A stretch of DNA of 64,000 bases from JAFDZV01 sp035549015 (GCA_035549015.1 DASZRW010000070.1:62001-126000), one strand, 5' to 3'. Shown: positions 53,011 through 63,590, counted from the stretch's first letter. Made by a program: numbers and translations. Notes: generated by a model from the letters alone, not told the origin.

Positions 53011-53901
53011 ATGGCAAAATACCGCGAGATACGAAGCCGGATCCAGGGCGTTGACAACACGGCCAAGATCACGCAGGCCATGAAGATGGTCTCTGCGGCG
53101 AAGCTTCGTCGTGCACAGGATGCGATCATTGCAGCCCGTCCCTACGGGGAGAAGCTTCGCGAGATGCTTCAGTTCCTGGCCGCAAATGTGGACTCCACCG
53201 TGAGCCCGCTGCTGGAGCAGCGCCCGGTGGGCCGGGTCTGCCTGGTGATCGTCACGGCCGATCGCGGTCTGTGCGGTGCGTTCAACAGCAACGTGATCAA
53301 GAGTGCGTTGAGCCTGATCAAGGGGGAGCTGCAGCCGTTCGCGGCTCATGGCCGTCTGGATCTCGTCTGCATCGGGAAGCGCTGCGTGGACTTCTTCGCC
53401 AAGCGTGAGTTCAACGTGATAGCGAACTACGCCGGCATCCTCAACGCGCTGGACTTCTCGGTTGCGCAGCAGATCGTATCGATGCTCTCGACCGGCTTCC
53501 TCTCGCAGCAGTACGATCGCGTGATCGTGCTGCACAACGAGTTCAAGTCCGCAGTGAAGCAGAACGTGGTGCAGGTGCAGTTGCTGCCGGTGCCGAAGAT
53601 CGAGTCCGCCGATCCGCAGGGCGCCATCTCGCCGCAGCTCGACTATATCTTCGAGCCGTCGCGCGATGAGATCCTGGACGCGCTGCTGCCGAAGCATCTG
53701 AACACGCAGATGTGGAACATGCTTCTGGACTCCAACGCGGCCGAGCAGGGGGCCCGCATGGCGGCGATGGAGAACGCCACGAAGAACGCCAAGGACCTCG
53801 TCAAGGCGCTGCGCCGCAGCTACAACCGGGCCCGCCAGACGGCGATCACTACGGAGATCCTCGAGATTGTCTCGGGTGCCGAAGCATTGAAAAGTCAATG
53901 A
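53011..53901 (+). CDS. atpG: ATP synthase F1 subunit gamma
   Basis: The 296-residue central-stalk subunit has both terminal helices: REIRSRIQGVDNTAKITQAMKMVSAAKLRRAQ and the C-terminal RMAAMENATKNAKDLVKALRRSYNRARQTAITTEILEIVSGAEAL. TADRGLCGAFNSNV is also diagnostic. It is the last atp gene here: beta (atpD) and epsilon (atpC) do not follow, a split known from green sulfur bacteria and relatives, so those genes should be elsewhere in the genome. A stem-loop follows at 53937. Confidence 0.96.
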   Translation: MAKYREIRSRIQGVDNTAKITQAMKMVSAAKLRRAQDAIIAARPYGEKLREMLQFLAANVDSTVSPLLEQRPVGRVCLVIVTADRGLCGAFNSNVIKSALSLIKGELQPFAAHGRLDLVCIGKRCVDFFAKREFNVIANYAGILNALDFSVAQQIVSMLSTGFLSQQYDRVIVLHNEFKSAVKQNVVQVQLLPVPKIESADPQGAISPQLDYIFEPSRDEILDALLPKHLNTQMWNMLLDSNAAEQGARMAAMENATKNAKDLVKALRRSYNRARQTAITTEILEIVSGAEALKSQ

Positions 53902-53936
53902 TCACGCGGCGGCGATACAATCGATCCTGAAGAACG

Positions 53937-53971
53937 ATCGGGGAATCTTCGCAGCGCGGGGATTCCCCGAT
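53937..53971 (+). terminator. Candidate terminator of the ATP synthase operon
   Basis: ATCGGGGAATC (53937-53947) and GATTCCCCGAT (53961-53971) form a perfect 11-bp stem with a 13-base loop, 35 bases after the atpG stop. There is no T-run after it. Confidence 0.55.
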
Positions 53972-53985
53972 GCGCATGTGAGCGT

Positions 53986-54045
53986 GATGAGTATGAGAGA
54001 CGAAGTATGATTGTCATCCCTCATAGTTCATCTCTCATATCTTCT
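53986..54045. repeat. Dyad-symmetric intergenic spacer A
   Basis: The left arm (GATGAGTATGAGAGACGAAG, then TATGA) and the right arm (TCATAGTTCATCTCTCATAT) match as an inverted repeat with about 17 of 20 positions, around TTGTCATCCC. It is purine-rich on the left and pyrimidine-rich on the right, built from the words ATGAG and GATGA. It lies between atpG and the MFS gene and resembles spacer D. Confidence 0.65.
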
Positions 54046-54092
54046 CAACAACCGATTCCCAACGCACATCCGGCCTCCGGGCCGGCACAGCC

Positions 54093-55325
54093 ATGAGTGA
54101 TGTACCTGCCGGTTCGGCTGCTTCCGGCCCAGCTCCAAGCTTCTTCCGCTCGCCGCTCTTCCCGATCTTCATCATCGTGGTGGTGGATGTGTTCGGCTTC
54201 ACGCTCGTGCTGCCGCTGCTTCCGTTCTATGCGGAGCATCTGGGCGCCACGCCGCTGGTGGTGGGTCTGATAACGGCGTCGTTCGCGTTCTGCCAGTTCG
54301 TTGCCGGCCCGATGCTGGGCCGCCTCTCGGACCGCGTGGGGCGCCGGCCGGTGCTGTTGCTGAGCCAGGTGGGAACGCTGATCGGCTTCATCATCCTCGG
54401 CTTCTCCGGCACGCTGTGGCTTCTGTTTCTCTCCCGCATCATCGACGGCATCACGGCGGGAAACCTGAGCATTGCGCAGGCCTACATCAGCGACGTAACC
54501 AGGCCCGAGGCGCGCACCAAGGCGTTCGGCCTGATCGGTATCGCCTTCGGCGTCGGCTTCATGCTGGGGCCGGCGATCTCCGCGTTCCTCTCCACGTTCG
54601 GATACGAGTGGCCGGCCTTCGCCGCCGCGCTCCTCTCGTTCAGCTCCATCCTCTGCACGTGGTTCCTGCTTCCGGATGTGAAGCCGAACCACGATCCCAA
54701 CGCGCGGCGCCTCGGGCGGGTGGAGCAGATCACGAGCTTCTTCAAGCGGCCGCTGCCGCGGCTGCGGCTGCTGGAGTTCTTCTGCTTCGTGCTGTCGTTC
54801 TCCACGGTGATCGGCGGCACGGCGCTCTTTCTGGAACGGCAGTTCGGCTACACCGAGAAGAACACCGGCTACATCTTCGCCTTCTCCGGCCTCATGGGGG
54901 GGATTGTGCAGGGAGGGTTGCTCGGCAGGCTGGTGAAGCGCTTCGGGGAGTCCAGGCTGGCCACCATCGGCTTCGTTGGAATGGTGCTCGGCTACGGCCT
55001 CCTGGGCTGGGCGTTCGGCCTTCCGGCTCTTCTGGTGATGATCGTTATCAGTGCGTTCGGTTCTGCGGTGGCGCGGCCGGCGCTCACGGCGCTTCTCACG
55101 CATTCGGTCGGGCGGACGGAGCAGGGGGCGGCGCTGGGTGTAAGCCAGTCGTTGCAGAGCATCGCGCAGATCATCGGCCCGCTGATTGCCGGCCTGCTGA
55201 TCGAACATCACATGCTGAAGACCTACGGCGTGGTGGCCGGCTCCTTCGCGCTGCTCGGTGTGATCCTGACGCTCCGGCATCGCAATGCGGGCGAGGGGGC
55301 CGCGGAGTCGATGCCGGCGGCATAG
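54093..55325 (+). CDS. MFS transporter, TetA/multidrug type
   Basis: The 410-residue protein has twelve likely membrane helices and the MFS motif A in the second loop (GRLSDRVGRRPVLLLSQVGT), with a second copy-like GRLVKRFGESRLATIGF in the C-terminal half. VVVDVFGFTLVLPLLPFYAEHLGATPLVVGLITASFAFCQF and RIIDGITAGNLSIAQAYISDV are typical of TetA-like drug-proton antiporters. It could export drugs or another small molecule; resistance is not shown. It converges on the BtuF-like gene, with only 15 bases between stops. Confidence 0.85.
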   Translation: MSDVPAGSAASGPAPSFFRSPLFPIFIIVVVDVFGFTLVLPLLPFYAEHLGATPLVVGLITASFAFCQFVAGPMLGRLSDRVGRRPVLLLSQVGTLIGFIILGFSGTLWLLFLSRIIDGITAGNLSIAQAYISDVTRPEARTKAFGLIGIAFGVGFMLGPAISAFLSTFGYEWPAFAAALLSFSSILCTWFLLPDVKPNHDPNARRLGRVEQITSFFKRPLPRLRLLEFFCFVLSFSTVIGGTALFLERQFGYTEKNTGYIFAFSGLMGGIVQGGLLGRLVKRFGESRLATIGFVGMVLGYGLLGWAFGLPALLVMIVISAFGSAVARPALTALLTHSVGRTEQGAALGVSQSLQSIAQIIGPLIAGLLIEHHMLKTYGVVAGSFALLGVILTLRHRNAGEGAAESMPAA

Positions 55326-55340
55326 GTTGCCTCGCGCAGC

Positions 55341-56249
55341 TCACGATGCATTGAGGATGCGATACGGCTCCGCGATGCTCGAGTGGACGGCAGAAGGATC
55401 GCGCCCCATGAGCGCATGATGCAGCAGCTCGGCGCTCTCCACGAGGCGGGGTCCGGGGCGGCTGAAGAAGTGATTGCCGTCGAACACGATGAGGCGAACC
55501 GAGGGGCGGGCATCGAGCAGGCGCCGAAGCTCCGTGCAGCGCTCCACATCCTGCAGCGTGCGCTCCACGCCGAAGCCGCAGCAGGAGATGACGACGGCGT
55601 CGAACTCCGCGGCCGCGATTGCCTCCCACGCCAGGCCGTGCGATGCGCCGCCGCGATCGGCCAGCACCGGTATCGCGCCGGCGGCGACAACGAGATCGCC
55701 CATCCAGTGCCCTGCCGAGAATGGGGGGATCAGCCACTCGAGGAAGAGGACGCGCGGAGGCCTGGGAATGAAGGGGATGGTTGCCAGGCGGCGGCGCAGG
55801 GCATGCACGCTCGCCGCCCCCCTCTCCGGCACGCCGGCCAGCTCGCCCACCTGCGTGATGGTGGCGAACACTTCGTCCAGCGTGCGCGGTTCCAGGTTGA
55901 TCACCTCCGGCGGCTCCGGCAGTGCGCGCATCGCCGCATGCACCGTGGCGTAGCCGACGGCGCAGACCGTGCAGAGCTGCTGCGTGAGAACGATCGTGGG
56001 GCGCAGCTCGCGCACCAGATCCAGATCGAGCGCGTAGAGCGTGCCGGAGTCATCCAGTTGCTCGCGCACCAGGCGATCGATCTCCTCGCTTGCCATGGAG
56101 GGTTCTATCTTTGCCGACGTTACTCGAGGCCGTGCATGCGCTTCGGCCGGATAGTCGCATTCGTGCGTGACGCCCACCAGAGCCTGGCCGGCGCCGATCT
56201 CGAAGACGATCTCCGTTGCGCTCGGGAGAAGTGAAAGGATGCGAGGCAT
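55341..56249 (-). CDS. BtuF-like cobalamin-binding/ABC substrate-binding protein
   Basis: The 302-residue protein starts MPRILSLLPSATEIVFEIGAGQALVGVTHECDYP, the typical start of the cobalamin-binding group of class III periplasmic-binding proteins. TIVLTQQLCTVCAVGY and RVLFLEWLIPPFSAGHWMGDLVVAAGA are also diagnostic. There is no signal peptide, as in many cobalamin-binding proteins of this subgroup, so the protein is probably cytoplasmic and not a classical BtuF. No transporter genes are near. Ligand identity is inferred. The open frame extends far upstream (to 59153), but that part is antisense to mutS2 and was discarded. Confidence 0.8.
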   Translation of the reverse strand: MPRILSLLPSATEIVFEIGAGQALVGVTHECDYPAEAHARPRVTSAKIEPSMASEEIDRLVREQLDDSGTLYALDLDLVRELRPTIVLTQQLCTVCAVGYATVHAAMRALPEPPEVINLEPRTLDEVFATITQVGELAGVPERGAASVHALRRRLATIPFIPRPPRVLFLEWLIPPFSAGHWMGDLVVAAGAIPVLADRGGASHGLAWEAIAAAEFDAVVISCCGFGVERTLQDVERCTELRRLLDARPSVRLIVFDGNHFFSRPGPRLVESAELLHHALMGRDPSAVHSSIAEPYRILNAS

Positions 56250-56342
56250 CGATATCCTGGTTCTTTGCGATTCCGGATTGTGAAGGGGCGGGGCGCTGGC
56301 CCGGGCTTCGCCTGGAAGACTCAATAATAACCAACTATTGCC

Positions 56343-56789
56343 ATGACACTTGGTGAAAAGATAACCGAGGATCTGACGAACGCCATGAAGGCGGGTGACA
56401 AGCTCCGGCTGGAGACCTTGCGCATGCTGCGTGCGGCGATGCTGGAGTTGCAGAAGAGCGGCAAGGAGATCTCGCCGGATGACGAGCTGCGCGCCGTACA
56501 GAATCAGGGGAAGCGCCGGAAGGATGCCGCGGAGCAGTATCGCGCAGCCGGCCGCGCCGATCTGGCGGAGAAGGAGGAGGCGGAACTGAAGATCATCGAG
56601 GAGTATCTGCCGCAGCAGTTGGGCGAGGATGAGATCCGCGCGCAGGTTCGCGTGATCATCGCCGAGGCCGGTGCAAGCGGGCCGGGTGATTTCAAGCTGG
56701 TGATGCCGAAGGCCATGGGCGCGCTTCGGGGCCGGGCGGACGGCGCTCGTGTGCAGGCCATCGTGAAGGAGGAGCTCGGTGCGGGCTGA
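56343..56789 (+). CDS. GatB/YqeY-domain protein
   Basis: The 148-residue protein matches the YqeY family, similar to the tail domain of GatB: LGEKITEDLTNAMKAGDKLRLETLRMLRAAMLELQKSG, then EEAELKIIEEYLPQQLGEDEI and a C-terminal KLVMPKAMGALRGRADGARVQAIVKEEL. The role may relate to tRNA-dependent amidation but is unproven. It precedes mutS2 by 93 bases and may be cotranscribed with it. Confidence 0.9.
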   Translation: MTLGEKITEDLTNAMKAGDKLRLETLRMLRAAMLELQKSGKEISPDDELRAVQNQGKRRKDAAEQYRAAGRADLAEKEEAELKIIEEYLPQQLGEDEIRAQVRVIIAEAGASGPGDFKLVMPKAMGALRGRADGARVQAIVKEELGAG

Positions 56790-56882
56790 TGAAAGGAGCC
56801 CGGTCCCCGTGCTTCGTTCCCGGCGACGGCCTGCGAGCGTACCGGTAATCGTGAACAAGCGAGAGAAAGGACGAGTAGCGAG

Positions 56883-59228
56883 ATGATGAAGGACGAGTTG
56901 ATTCGATCGAGTCTGGAGCAGTTGGAGTTCGGCCGCATCCTGGAACATATCGCCGGGTATGCGGCCTCCTCGCTCGGCGTGGAGCATGTAAGCGAGCTCG
57001 AGCCATTGAGCGACGAGAATGCCGTTCGCGAGGAGCTCCGGATGGTGGGGGAGATCCGGGCGATGCTGCAGCGCGACCAGTTGCTCCCGCTGGACGGCAT
57101 CTACGACATCCGCGAGGCGCTTGCCGTTGCCCGCATCCGCGGCGCGTGGTTGAGCGGCGAGAACCTGCTTCACTGCGCCAGCACGCTTGCGTCGATGCGG
57201 AAGATCCGCGAGTTCTTCGCCGCGCGTCGCGAGGCCTGCCCGGAGATGTACGGCCTCACCGATCGCATTCACTCCAACCGCTTTCTCGAGAAGCATATCA
57301 CCGAAGCGATCGACGACGCCGGCAACGTGCGCGACAACGCCAGCCGCGAGCTGATGCGGATACGGCGCGACATCATCGACAAGTCCGCCGCGCTCCGCGG
57401 CCGCCTTCAGCGCATTCTCCGCAAGGTGTCCGACGAAGAGCTGGTGACCGACGAGTACGTTACGCTGCGCGAGGGGCGCCTGGTGCTTCCGGTGAAGGTG
57501 GATGCGAAGCGGAAGATCCCCGGCATCATTCACGGCGAGTCGCAGTCCGGCTCCACCGTGTTCCTGGAGCCGGCCGAGATCTTCGACATGAACAACGAGA
57601 TCGCGGAGCTCACGTTCGCCGAGCGGCGCGAGGTGGAACGGATTCTTCGGACGCTCACCGAGGAGCTTGGTGCCGAAGCGGAGGAGTTCATCGCCTCCAT
57701 CTCCGTGCTTCAGCTCGCGGATTCGCTGTATGCCCGCGCCCGCTATGCGCAGCGCAACGACTGCACGGAGCCGGCGGTGGCCGGGGAGTATCGCATTCTG
57801 CTTCGCGATGCCTATCATCCGCTGCTGCTGATCCGTCTGGAGACGGTGGTGCCGATGTCCGCGGAGATGGACGATGCCACGCGCGCGATCGTTATCTCCG
57901 GTCCGAACGCCGGCGGCAAGACCGTTGCGATGAAGACGCTGGGGTTGATCACGGCGATGGCGCTGAGCGGCATTCATCCGCCGGCGGCGGAGTGCGTTGT
58001 GCACCCCTGCAATGTCTTCACCGACATCGGCGACCAGCAGTCGCTGGAGAACGATCTCTCCACGTTCAGCTCGCACATGTCCCGCATCGGCGATATCCAG
58101 CAGCATGTCACGCCGGGCGACGTGGTGCTGCTGGACGAGATCGGCACCGGCACCGATCCGGACGAAGGGGGGGCGATCGCCGCGGCGATCCTGGATCATC
58201 TCCTCTCCCGCCGCGCGTTCGTTCTTGCGACCACGCATCACAGCTCGCTGAAGATCTACGCCTACGAGACCGATGGCGTGTTGAATGCCGGCATGGAGTT
58301 CGACACGCGGACGATCACGCCCACGTACCGCTTCATCACCGGCATGCCGGGCAACAGCTATGCGTTCGAGTTGATCGAGCGGCTGGGATTCGAGCGGAGC
58401 GTGCTGGATGACGCGCGCGCACGTCTGGGGGACGAACGGAACCGGATGACGGAGATCATCGGGCAGTTGGAGGAGAGCCTTGCAGAGAGCCGGCGGATGA
58501 GCGACGAGCACCGGCGGAACCGCGATGCCGCGGAGGCGCTGCGCCTGCGCTACGAGGGGGAGGCCCGCGAGTTCACGGAGCGGAAGAACGCGATCATCGC
58601 GGAGGCCCGCTCTGAGGCGCGCGAGACGCTCTCCCGCGCCAACAGCATGATCGAGAACGCCGTGCGGGAGATCCGTTCCGGTGCATCGAACGAGCAGGTG
58701 AAGGAACTGCGCCGGACGATCGAGGGCGCGCGCGAGGAGCTTGCACCGCAGGCCCCGGAGCGGAGCGAGCAGGATGGCCCGCGCTTCAAGGCCGGTGATA
58801 CCGTCCGGTTGAAGGGGGGGACGCAGGTCGGGGAGCTGCAGTTCGATCCGGACGAGAAGGGGAATGTGGTGGTGCAGTTCGGCGCGATGCGCATGCGATC
58901 CACGATAGATGAACTGGAGATGGTGACGCGCAAGGAGATCCGGCGCGAACAGGTTGGGCGCATCGCGGTGATGAATGCGGCGGAAGCCGAGACGCGCATC
59001 GATCTGCGCGGCATGTATGCGGACGAGGCGATCATCCGGCTCGAGCAGGCGATCACGGCCGCATTCAACGCCAATGTATCGCATCTCGACATCATCCACG
59101 GCAAGGGAACGGGTGCGCTTCGCAAGCGTGTACATGAGTACCTTGCAGCACATCCCGGCGTGGCCTCCTTCCGCCTCGGCGCATTGACCGAGGGGGGATC
59201 CGGCCTGACGATCGTGGAGTTGAAGTAG
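56883..59228 (+). CDS. mutS2: MutS2 endonuclease/ATPase
   Basis: The 781-residue protein has the MutS2 arrangement: a core/clamp region, the Walker A ISGPNAGGKT (340-347), a Walker B with LLDEIGTGTDPDEGG, a His-containing ATTHHSSLK, a charged coiled-coil region (about 515-620), a KOW/beta segment and a C-terminal Smr endonuclease domain (IDLRGMYADEAIIRLEQAI, IIHGKGTGALRKRVHEYL). MutS2 lacks the mismatch-binding domain; known members suppress recombination or rescue collided ribosomes. Spacer B follows the stop. Confidence 0.95.
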   Translation: MMKDELIRSSLEQLEFGRILEHIAGYAASSLGVEHVSELEPLSDENAVREELRMVGEIRAMLQRDQLLPLDGIYDIREALAVARIRGAWLSGENLLHCASTLASMRKIREFFAARREACPEMYGLTDRIHSNRFLEKHITEAIDDAGNVRDNASRELMRIRRDIIDKSAALRGRLQRILRKVSDEELVTDEYVTLREGRLVLPVKVDAKRKIPGIIHGESQSGSTVFLEPAEIFDMNNEIAELTFAERREVERILRTLTEELGAEAEEFIASISVLQLADSLYARARYAQRNDCTEPAVAGEYRILLRDAYHPLLLIRLETVVPMSAEMDDATRAIVISGPNAGGKTVAMKTLGLITAMALSGIHPPAAECVVHPCNVFTDIGDQQSLENDLSTFSSHMSRIGDIQQHVTPGDVVLLDEIGTGTDPDEGGAIAAAILDHLLSRRAFVLATTHHSSLKIYAYETDGVLNAGMEFDTRTITPTYRFITGMPGNSYAFELIERLGFERSVLDDARARLGDERNRMTEIIGQLEESLAESRRMSDEHRRNRDAAEALRLRYEGEAREFTERKNAIIAEARSEARETLSRANSMIENAVREIRSGASNEQVKELRRTIEGAREELAPQAPERSEQDGPRFKAGDTVRLKGGTQVGELQFDPDEKGNVVVQFGAMRMRSTIDELEMVTRKEIRREQVGRIAVMNAAEAETRIDLRGMYADEAIIRLEQAITAAFNANVSHLDIIHGKGTGALRKRVHEYLAAHPGVASFRLGALTEGGSGLTIVELK

Positions 59229-59232
59229 TACG

Positions 59233-59276
59233 AGTCAGTAGTTAGTAGTCGGTGGTAAGAAACACACTGACCACTG
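59233..59276. repeat. Dyad-symmetric intergenic spacer B
   Basis: GTCAGTAGTTAGTAGTCGGTGG on the left and CACTGACCACTGACAATCAA on the right are imperfect inverse complements, differing mostly by transitions. The right arm read on the minus strand gives TGTCAGTGGTCAGTG, which shares TGTCAGTGGTCAG with spacer C. It lies between mutS2 and the biotin carboxylase gene. Confidence 0.65.
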
Positions 59277-59295
59277 ACAATCAATCCCAGTCTGA

Positions 59296-60729
<1,434 letters not shown>

Positions 60730-60820
60730 GCCGGCACGGTTCGTGCGTTGGACATCGATCATTCGTCGTGCGGTTCGGAACACGAACGCGCGATCCCATT
60801 GAGACAGAGCAACAGAACCG

Positions 60821-61105
60821 ATGCCGGGAAGCCTACATCGTTGCCCGCAGTGCGGCATGGTCGGGAAAGTGAACCGCTCCAAGACCCGCAACTTCCGCGA
60901 GAAGCTTCGGCTGCGCCTGATACCGGTATATGCCGTCTACCGGTGCCACAACTGCAACTGGCGCGGCTGGCTGGTGCGCAGCACCGCATCTCCGTTCGTG
61001 ACGCGCCTTCTGGTTGGCGGGTATGTGGTGATCGCCGTTTGCGTGATCACCGCCCTGACGTTCTACATCATCAAGCACTGGCCGGCCGCACACTACAAGT
61101 ACTGA
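60821..61105 (+). CDS. Zinc-ribbon small membrane protein
   Basis: The 94-residue protein has a zinc-ribbon made of CPQCG (residues 8-12) and CHNCNW (42-47), with a basic stretch (KVNRSKTRNFREKLRLR) between the pairs. One membrane helix follows (LLVGGYVVIAVCVITALTFYIIK). No known family was recognised; the four-cysteine layout and basic loop suggest nucleic-acid or protein contact at the membrane. It lies between accC and purL with spacer C after it. Confidence 0.65.
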   Translation: MPGSLHRCPQCGMVGKVNRSKTRNFREKLRLRLIPVYAVYRCHNCNWRGWLVRSTASPFVTRLLVGGYVVIAVCVITALTFYIIKHWPAAHYKY

Positions 61106-61109
61106 ACAA

Positions 61110-61157
61110 TGTCAGTGGTCAGCAGTATGCGTTGCTACCGACGGCTAACCACTGACA
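61110..61157. repeat. Dyad-symmetric intergenic spacer C
   Basis: TGTCAGTGGTCAGC (61110-61123) pairs with GCTAACCACTGACA (61144-61157), one mismatch in 14, around a 20-base loop. Further TGAC/CAAC words continue to about 61190. It lies between the zinc-ribbon gene and purL. Confidence 0.7.
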
Positions 61158-61196
61158 ACCAACGACTGCCTCCTGACCAACAACTCCATACATCTC

Positions 61197-63452
61197 ATGA
61201 CCAACACCTCGCCCGACACCCGCACCACCACGCTTGCCGACGCCCTTGCCCTGGGACTTACCGAGGGTGAATTCAGCAGGATCAACGAGGTGCTGGGAAG
61301 GGCCCCGAACTACACGGAGCTCGGCGTCTACTCCGTGATGTGGAGCGAGCACTGCAGCTACAAGAACTCCATCGCGCAGCTCAAGACCCTTCCCCGAAGC
61401 GGCGGCCGGCTGCTGGTGGAGGCGGGGTCGGAGAATGCCGGCCTTGTGGATGTCGGGAGCGGCTACGCGATTGCGTTCAAGATCGAGAGCCACAATCATC
61501 CGAGCGCCGTGGAGCCCTATCAGGGAGCGGCCACCGGGGTTGGCGGCATCCTGCGCGACATCTTCACCATGGGCGCACGCCCCATCGCTGCCCTGGACTC
61601 GCTTCGCTTCGGACGCCTGGAGGGGAAGCGCACGCGATTCCTCTTCGAGGGCGTTGTGCGCGGGATCGGCGACTACGGCAACTCGTTCGGCGTCCCGACC
61701 GTTGGCGGCGAGGTCTTCTTCGAGAACTGCTATGCGGACAACCCGCTCGTGAACGCGATGGCCGTGGGGATCGTACGCGCGGACGCAACGGTTTCCGCCA
61801 CATCCGGCCCGGCCGGCAACGCCGTGATGATCCTCGGCTCGCGCACCGGGCGCGACGGCATTCACGGCGCCTCGCTCCTCGCCTCGCGCGAGTTCGACGA
61901 GCAGACCGAGAACATGCGTCCCACGGTGCAGGTGGGGGACCCCTTCGGCGAGAAGCTGCTGCTGGAGGCGTCGCTGGAGCTGATCGCCTCCGGTGTCGTG
62001 ATCGGCATGCAGGACATGGGGGCCGCGGGAATCAGTTGCTCCACTTCGGAGATGAGCGCCAAGGGAGGCTCCGGAATGCGCGTGGATCTGGACAAGGTTC
62101 CGCTCCGCGAAGGCGACATGTCCGCCTACGAGATCATGCTCAGCGAGTCGCAGGAGCGGATGCTGCTGGTTGTTGCGGAGAAGGATATCCCGGTGGCACA
62201 GGCGATCTGCGAGAAGTGGGATCTGCCGCTCACCCGCATCGGGAATACCACGGCGGATGGCATGCTGGAGATCTACCGGCACGGCGAGCGGGTTGCGCAT
62301 CTGCCGGCGGAGAGCCTGGTGCTGGGCGGCGGTGCGCCGGTGTACGAGCGTGAGTGGCGCGAGGCCTCCTACATCCCGGAGGTCCGGGCCGCGAACCCCC
62401 GCGCCATGATCGGCGAGGTAAGCCCGGCCGATGCGTTCGCCATGCTTCTCACGGCGCCCAACATCGCAAGCAAGCGGTGGGTGTACGAGCAGTACGATTC
62501 CATGGTGCGCACCAACACGGTGCAGTCGTTCAGGGCGGACTCCGCCGTGATGCGCCTGAAGGAGATTCCGGGGCGCGGCATCGCGGTTGCCACGGATTGC
62601 AACAGCCGCTACGTCTATCTGAATCCCTACGTGGGTGGAATGAGCGCCGTTGCCGAGGCCGCGCGCAACGTGGTCTGCAGCGGCGCGCTGCCGGTGGCGA
62701 TCACCAACTGCCTCAACTTCGGCAACCCGTACAACCCCGAGGTGTACTGGCAGTTCCGCGAGGCGATTCGCGGCATCGGCGATGCCTGCCGGGCGCTCGA
62801 TACGCCGGTGACCGGAGGCAACGTATCGTTCCACAACGAGTCGCAACAGAATGCGGTGTTCCCCACGCCGGTGATCGGAATGCTCGGCATCATCGACGAC
62901 ATCGCACACTGTACGCCGTCCGGGTTCCAGCAGGATGGGGACGTGGTGGCGCTGCTCGGCTTCGAGGGCTTCGAGCTGGGAGGGAGCGAACTCCTCTCGC
63001 TCGTGAGCGGCCAGGTTGCCGGCGATGCGCCGGCGCTCGATATCACCCGCGAGGCGAACCTGCAGAAGTGCCTGCTGGAAGCCATCCGCTCCGGACTGAT
63101 CCGTTCGGCGCACGACTGCTCCGAGGGAGGCATCGCCATCGCACTGGCGGAGTGTGCCATCAACAGCCGCGAAGGGGCGCTCGGGGCGGAGGTGCACTAC
63201 GAGCGCCAGGACGAGATCGCGGCGCTCTTCGGCGAGTCGCAGTCGCGCATCGTGATCAGCTTCGATCCGGCCGGCGAGCCGGCGCTTGCAGCCGTTGCGG
63301 GGAAGTACGGCGTGCCGCTCGTTGCGCTCGGCATCGTGAAGCCCGGCGTTCTCCGGATCAACAACGCCGTGGATGCCTCCGTGGCCTCGCTCGCAGAGCG
63401 CTACTCCACCGCCATCGAGCGGATCATGGAGCCGGATGGAGCGGAAGTATGA
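61197..63452 (+). CDS. purL: Phosphoribosylformylglycinamidine synthase PurL (small form)
   Basis: The 751-residue enzyme is the small PurL of purine synthesis and needs PurQ and PurS partners, which are not in this window. Diagnostic segments are YSVMWSEHCSYKNSI (active-site His), AFKIESHNHPSAVEPYQGAATGVGGILRDIFTMGARPIA, VGGEVFFENCYADNPLVNAM and PVTGGNVSFHNES. The length is normal. Start ATG 61197 lies directly after spacer C. Confidence 0.95.
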   Translation: MTNTSPDTRTTTLADALALGLTEGEFSRINEVLGRAPNYTELGVYSVMWSEHCSYKNSIAQLKTLPRSGGRLLVEAGSENAGLVDVGSGYAIAFKIESHNHPSAVEPYQGAATGVGGILRDIFTMGARPIAALDSLRFGRLEGKRTRFLFEGVVRGIGDYGNSFGVPTVGGEVFFENCYADNPLVNAMAVGIVRADATVSATSGPAGNAVMILGSRTGRDGIHGASLLASREFDEQTENMRPTVQVGDPFGEKLLLEASLELIASGVVIGMQDMGAAGISCSTSEMSAKGGSGMRVDLDKVPLREGDMSAYEIMLSESQERMLLVVAEKDIPVAQAICEKWDLPLTRIGNTTADGMLEIYRHGERVAHLPAESLVLGGGAPVYEREWREASYIPEVRAANPRAMIGEVSPADAFAMLLTAPNIASKRWVYEQYDSMVRTNTVQSFRADSAVMRLKEIPGRGIAVATDCNSRYVYLNPYVGGMSAVAEAARNVVCSGALPVAITNCLNFGNPYNPEVYWQFREAIRGIGDACRALDTPVTGGNVSFHNESQQNAVFPTPVIGMLGIIDDIAHCTPSGFQQDGDVVALLGFEGFELGGSELLSLVSGQVAGDAPALDITREANLQKCLLEAIRSGLIRSAHDCSEGGIAIALAECAINSREGALGAEVHYERQDEIAALFGESQSRIVISFDPAGEPALAAVAGKYGVPLVALGIVKPGVLRINNAVDASVASLAERYSTAIERIMEPDGAEV

Positions 63453-63455
63453 GGG

Positions 63456-63550
63456 GAGTGATGGGTGATGAGTTATAGGTTATGAGGAGTGATGGGTGAT
63501 GAGTTTTGGTGTCCGTGACCATGGTCATCCATCACCCATCTCATAACTCT
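63456..63550. repeat. Direct and inverted repeat spacer D
   Basis: GAGTGATGGGTGATGAGTT occurs identically at 63456-63474 and 63487-63505, 31 bases apart. The right side (CATCACCCATC, then CATAACTC) is the inverse complement of GATGGGTGATG and GAGTTATG. The spacer lies between purL and the truncated sensor gene and shares ATGAG/GATGA words with spacer A. Confidence 0.75.
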
Positions 63551-63590
63551 CGGTGTACAGAGCGTCTGATGGACTGAAAATCCCTGCACC

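Noticed and set aside
54093..55325. Tetracycline-resistance gene
   Set aside because: The protein shows only general TetA/MFS motifs; many non-resistance transporters share them, so a drug label was not given.
55341..59153. A 1270-codon minus-strand frame over the BtuF-like gene and mutS2
   Set aside because: Only the last 302 codons (from 56249) look like protein. The rest is antisense to mutS2, whose domains are unmistakable.
61119..63197. A 692-codon minus-strand frame opposite purL
   Set aside because: PurL on the plus strand has complete active-site motifs; the reverse frame has no family features.
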